Source of the DNA: Acidovorax sp. KKS102
GTDB lineage: Bacteria; Pseudomonadota; Gammaproteobacteria; Burkholderiales; Burkholderiaceae_C
Reading direction: 5' to 3'
DNA: 64,000 nt
Assembly: GCF_000302535.1 (NCBI RefSeq)
Contig: NC_018708.1
Coordinates: 3,968,001 to 4,032,000, forward strand
The first letter of the stretch is position 1. The number at the start of each line of letters is the position of its first letter. The notes beneath the pieces are model-generated. The model made no database searches. It was not told where the DNA came from and saw only the letters and a list, made by a program, of their open reading frames with translations. The translations under genes were made by a program, and so were the position numbers. Below, piece after piece: positions 61,463 through 64,000 of this stretch.

Positions 61463-61992
61463 GCACCACCCACCACACCCTCGGCCCAGCGCCCGTCGGC
61501 CAGCGGGTAGATGCTCTGCGTGGTCACCGCCTGCAGGGCTTCCGCTGCCAGGCGCTCCGGCACCAGATCGGCCAAAGGACGCAGTACAAACGCGCGTTCG
61601 GCCATGCGGGGGTGGGGCACGGTGAGGGTGGGGGTGTCGATCACCTGGTCGCCAAACCACAGGATGTCCAGGTCCAGCGTGCGGGGTGCATTGCGGTAGG
61701 GGCGCTCGCGCCCGGCGGACTGTTCGATGGCCTGCAGCGCCTGCAGCAGGGCCTCGGGGGTGAGGGTGGTGGCCACTTCGGCCACGGCGTTCAGGTAGTC
61801 AGGCCCACCGGCATCCACGGGTGCGCTGCCATAGAGCGGCGACACCCGCAGCACGCGGGTGCCTGGGTATTGGCCCAGGGTAGCCAGGGCCTTGCGCAGG
61901 GCGGCTTCGCGCTCGCCCAGGTTGGCGCCCAGGCCGACGTAGACCAGGGTGGGCTGTGCGCCCACGTCCCGCAGACTCACTGAATCACTCAC
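61453..61992 (-). CDS. folK: 2-amino-4-hydroxy-6-hydroxymethyldihydropteridine pyrophosphokinase
   Basis: 179 residues from GTG 61992, overlapping the pcnB stop (GTGA), which argues for coupled translation; a GTG at 61980 is possible. It transfers pyrophosphate to the pterin in folate synthesis. LVYVGLGANLGEREAALRKA, VSPLYGSAPVDAGGPDYLNA, ERPYRNAPRTLDLDILWFGD and VPHPRMAERAFVLRPLADL are HPPK hallmarks, with the catalytic Asp pair in LDLDIL. A dispersed repeat copy overlaps its 3' end. Confidence 0.95.
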   Translation of the reverse strand: MSDSVSLRDVGAQPTLVYVGLGANLGEREAALRKALATLGQYPGTRVLRVSPLYGSAPVDAGGPDYLNAVAEVATTLTPEALLQALQAIEQSAGRERPYRNAPRTLDLDILWFGDQVIDTPTLTVPHPRMAERAFVLRPLADLVPERLAAEALQAVTTQSIYPLADGRWAEGVVGGACS

Positions 61993-63587
61993 TCGCCTGC
62001 AGCGGCAGGCGCAGCGCCTTGACCACCGCCCGCCCCACCACCGGGTTTGCGGCGACGGCGGCGGCGCTTTTTGGGGGCGCTGCCTTCGGTGGCAAACTCC
62101 GTGCCCTCTTCCGACACCTCCGCATCCCCTGCAGGGCTCGCAGCACGCTGGGCCGCCACGGGTGCATTGCGAGGCACGCGCTTGACGACTGGCTGCTGCG
62201 CCTTCTGGCGGGCCCGCTGTTCTTCCTTGGCCTGGTCCATCAGGTCGTCGCGGCGCTCGTCGTCGGCCGCCTGGAAATCCTGCCACCACTCGGCCAGCGC
62301 TTCCTCTACCTCGCCCACATCGGCACGCAGGCGCATGAAGTCGAACCCGGCCCGGAAACGCGGCTGCATGACCATGCCGAACGGCGTGTTGCCCACGCGC
62401 TTTTCAAAGCGCGGCTGCATGACCCAGATCTCGCGCATGTCGGCGGCCAGCTTGCCCCGGCCCGACACGTCGCCGATGCGCTTGTCGAACACTTCGTCGA
62501 TGGCCTCTTGCAATGCGGGCAACGGGTGCTGGCGCTGGTTCAGGCGCTCCTGCCAACCGTTGCGCACGTCTTCCCACAGCACGCAGGCCAGCAAGAAGCT
62601 GGGGGCCACGGGCTTGCCTTCGTTCACGCGGCGGTCGGTGTCCACCAGGGCGGCTTTCACAAACGGTGTGTCAGCGCGCTCCACGGCCACGTCCAGCAGC
62701 GGGTAGATGCCCTTGGCCATGCCCAGCTTCTTGAGCTGCTCGATGGTGGCGATGGCGTGGCCGGTTTGCAGCAGCTTGAGCATTTCGTCAAACATGCGGC
62801 TTTGGGGCACCTCGGCCAACAGGGCCTGCGACTGCACCAGGGGGGCGGCCGACTTGGCGTCGATGGTGAAGCCCAGCGGGCTGAGCTTGGCGGCAAAACG
62901 CACGGCGCGGATGATGCGCACCGGGTCTTCGCGGTAGCGCGTGGCGGGGTCGCCAATCATGCGCAGCGTCTTCTTCTTCGCGTCCTGGATGCCCTTGTGG
63001 TAGTCCACCACGATCTGGCTCACCGGGTCGTAGTACATGGCGTTGACGGTGAAGTCGCGGCGCGTGGCGTCTTCGTCCTGCGGGCCCCAGACGTTGTCGC
63101 GCAGCACGCGGCCGCTGGCGTCCACGGCGTGCTGCATGCCCGCAAGCTGCGCCTTGGAGGTTTTTTCGTTGCCGCTGACCTGGCCTGCGGCGCTGTTGTC
63201 AAGGTAGGCGCGGAAGGTGGAGACCTCAATCACCTCGTGCTCGCGGCCCCGGCCATGCACCACATGCACGATGCGAAAGCGCTTGCCGATGATGAAGGCG
63301 CGGCGGAACAGGCCCTTGACCTGCTCGGGCGTGGCATTGGTGGCCACGTCAAAGTCCTTGGGGCGCAGGCCCAGCAGCAGGTCGCGCACGGCCCCACCCA
63401 CGATGTAGGCCTCGAAGCCCGCGTCCTTGAGCGTCTGCACGACCTCGGCCGCGCGGCGGTCCACCAGTTCGGGGTTGATGCCATGCACGCTGGCAGGCAC
63501 CTCTTCGCGCTTGCCGAAATGGGGCTTGCCGCCCGAAGTACCGGGCGTCGATTTGCCCAGCAGTTTGTCGATGAACTTCTTGATCAT
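61989..63587 (-). CDS. pcnB: poly(A) polymerase I
   Basis: 532 residues. It adds A tails to RNA 3' ends and so speeds RNA decay. The nucleotidyltransferase head has EAYIVGGAVRDLLLGLRPKD and FDVATNATP (metal-binding Asp pair), then TRRDFTVNAMYYD. After an RNA-binding helical body the protein ends in a basic, low-complexity tail (PKKRRRRRRKPGGGAGGG). The HGINPELVDRRAAEVVQTL leader marks it as PcnB rather than a CCA enzyme. The pcnB-folK order, with a HAD phosphatase gene upstream, is common in betaproteobacteria. Confidence 0.96.
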   Translation of the reverse strand: MIKKFIDKLLGKSTPGTSGGKPHFGKREEVPASVHGINPELVDRRAAEVVQTLKDAGFEAYIVGGAVRDLLLGLRPKDFDVATNATPEQVKGLFRRAFIIGKRFRIVHVVHGRGREHEVIEVSTFRAYLDNSAAGQVSGNEKTSKAQLAGMQHAVDASGRVLRDNVWGPQDEDATRRDFTVNAMYYDPVSQIVVDYHKGIQDAKKKTLRMIGDPATRYREDPVRIIRAVRFAAKLSPLGFTIDAKSAAPLVQSQALLAEVPQSRMFDEMLKLLQTGHAIATIEQLKKLGMAKGIYPLLDVAVERADTPFVKAALVDTDRRVNEGKPVAPSFLLACVLWEDVRNGWQERLNQRQHPLPALQEAIDEVFDKRIGDVSGRGKLAADMREIWVMQPRFEKRVGNTPFGMVMQPRFRAGFDFMRLRADVGEVEEALAEWWQDFQAADDERRDDLMDQAKEEQRARQKAQQPVVKRVPRNAPVAAQRAASPAGDAEVSEEGTEFATEGSAPKKRRRRRRKPGGGAGGGQGAAPAAAGE

Positions 63588-63623
63588 GGGTAGGGAGATA
63601 TCAGGGGGCTGCGCGCGCAGGGG

Positions 63624-64000
63624 TCAGGAGGCCGTCTGGCTGGCGGGCTCGGCGGAGGGTGCCAAGAACAGGTCCAGTATGCGCCAGCCGCGCTCCTGGG
63701 CCAGGGCGCGCAGGCGCGGGTCGGGGTTGGTGGCGACCGGGTGGTTCACCTTCTCCAGCAGGGGCACGTCGTTCATGGAATCGCTGTAGAACGTGCTCTC
63801 CACGTCGGCCCAGCTGAGCTGCCGCTCGGCCAGCCATTGTTCCATGCGGCGCACCTTGCCTTCGCGCATGGTCGGGATGCCGTCGATCTCGCCGGTGTAC
63901 CAGCCGCTGGCATCACGCACCAGTTGCACGGCCAGGAGCTGCGGCACGCCCAGGGCCTGGGCGATGGGCGTGGTCACGAACTCGTTGGTGGCGGTGACGA
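63624..64000 (-). CDS. HAD-family phosphatase (HAD-IB), 5' partial
   Basis: The frame stays open to the window edge, so the first part of the protein (with the DxDGT nucleophile) lies outside. Visible are VTATNEFVTTPIAQALGVP, the core strand LLAVQLVRDASGWYTGEIDG, PTMREGKVRRMEQWL, and the acidic motif FYSDSMNDVPLLEKVNHPVA. That pattern fits SerB-like or histidinol-phosphatase-like HAD-IB enzymes. The substrate cannot be told. It lies 37 bases upstream of pcnB on the same strand. Confidence 0.85.
   Translation of the reverse strand, partial: VTATNEFVTTPIAQALGVPQLLAVQLVRDASGWYTGEIDGIPTMREGKVRRMEQWLAERQLSWADVESTFYSDSMNDVPLLEKVNHPVATNPDPRLRALAQERGWRILDLFLAPSAEPASQTAS

Overview
The window is a GC-rich bacterial chromosome segment, most likely from a Comamonadaceae betaproteobacterium close to Acidovorax. 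The grounds are the hemC-hemD-hemX-hemY order beside ppc, the pcnB-folK pair, Bug and TRAP receptors, the codon bias, and a short palindromic repeat scattered through the host DNA. The genus is an inference from gene content; no search was run.

Bases 1 to about 13,150 are the tail end of a siphovirus-type prophage: tail terminator (cut by the window edge), tail tube, a tail assembly chaperone pair joined by a clear -1 frameshift site, a 1953-residue tape measure protein with a repetitive C-terminus, a tip/receptor-binding protein, a tail fibre and its assembly protein. A Mu-like com regulator overlapping a DNA adenine methylase closes the block. The next host gene, an AI-2E/PerM-type transporter, has an open frame upstream of its first Met, which suggests the prophage sits in or beside its 5' end.

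Bases 13,300-34,500 are mostly housekeeping. They hold a small secreted DUF4148 protein with a structured 3' RNA, ppc (minus strand) facing away from hemCDXY, a cytochrome b561-YceI-YceI cluster behind a possible ECF-sigma promoter, a VOC protein with a palindromic operator, a 268-bp MITE with 20-bp inverted ends, an M48 membrane protease, valS, galU, a NUDIX-TusA pair, cysM and tRNA-Leu(CAA).

Bases 34,400-44,100 hold a DUF6279-type lipoprotein, a LysR gene divergent from glutaryl-CoA dehydrogenase plus a class III CoA-transferase (a glutarate/lysine/aromatic degradation module), a chemotaxis receptor, and a type-2 lumazine synthase behind an FMN riboswitch. A GbpR-like LysR gene then faces a sugar-acid operon (44,215-50,277): TRAP receptor, IlvD/Edd-type sugar-acid dehydratase, FAH-family enzyme, and TRAP small and large membrane subunits.

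Bases 50,370-64,000 hold an NAD(P)-binding protein divergent from a LysR gene, an ABM-domain protein, cheV, two small envelope proteins, an SDR divergent from a ferredoxin-type reductase, a DctB-like kinase/FixJ-like regulator/Bug receptor cassette, and folK, pcnB and a HAD phosphatase on the minus strand.

The least ordinary signals are: the frameshift site, the 14- and 17-residue tape-measure repeats, the folded leaders before com and after the DUF4148 gene, the nine-copy dispersed repeat (one copy inside hemD), the MITE, and the riboswitch-controlled stand-alone lumazine synthase.
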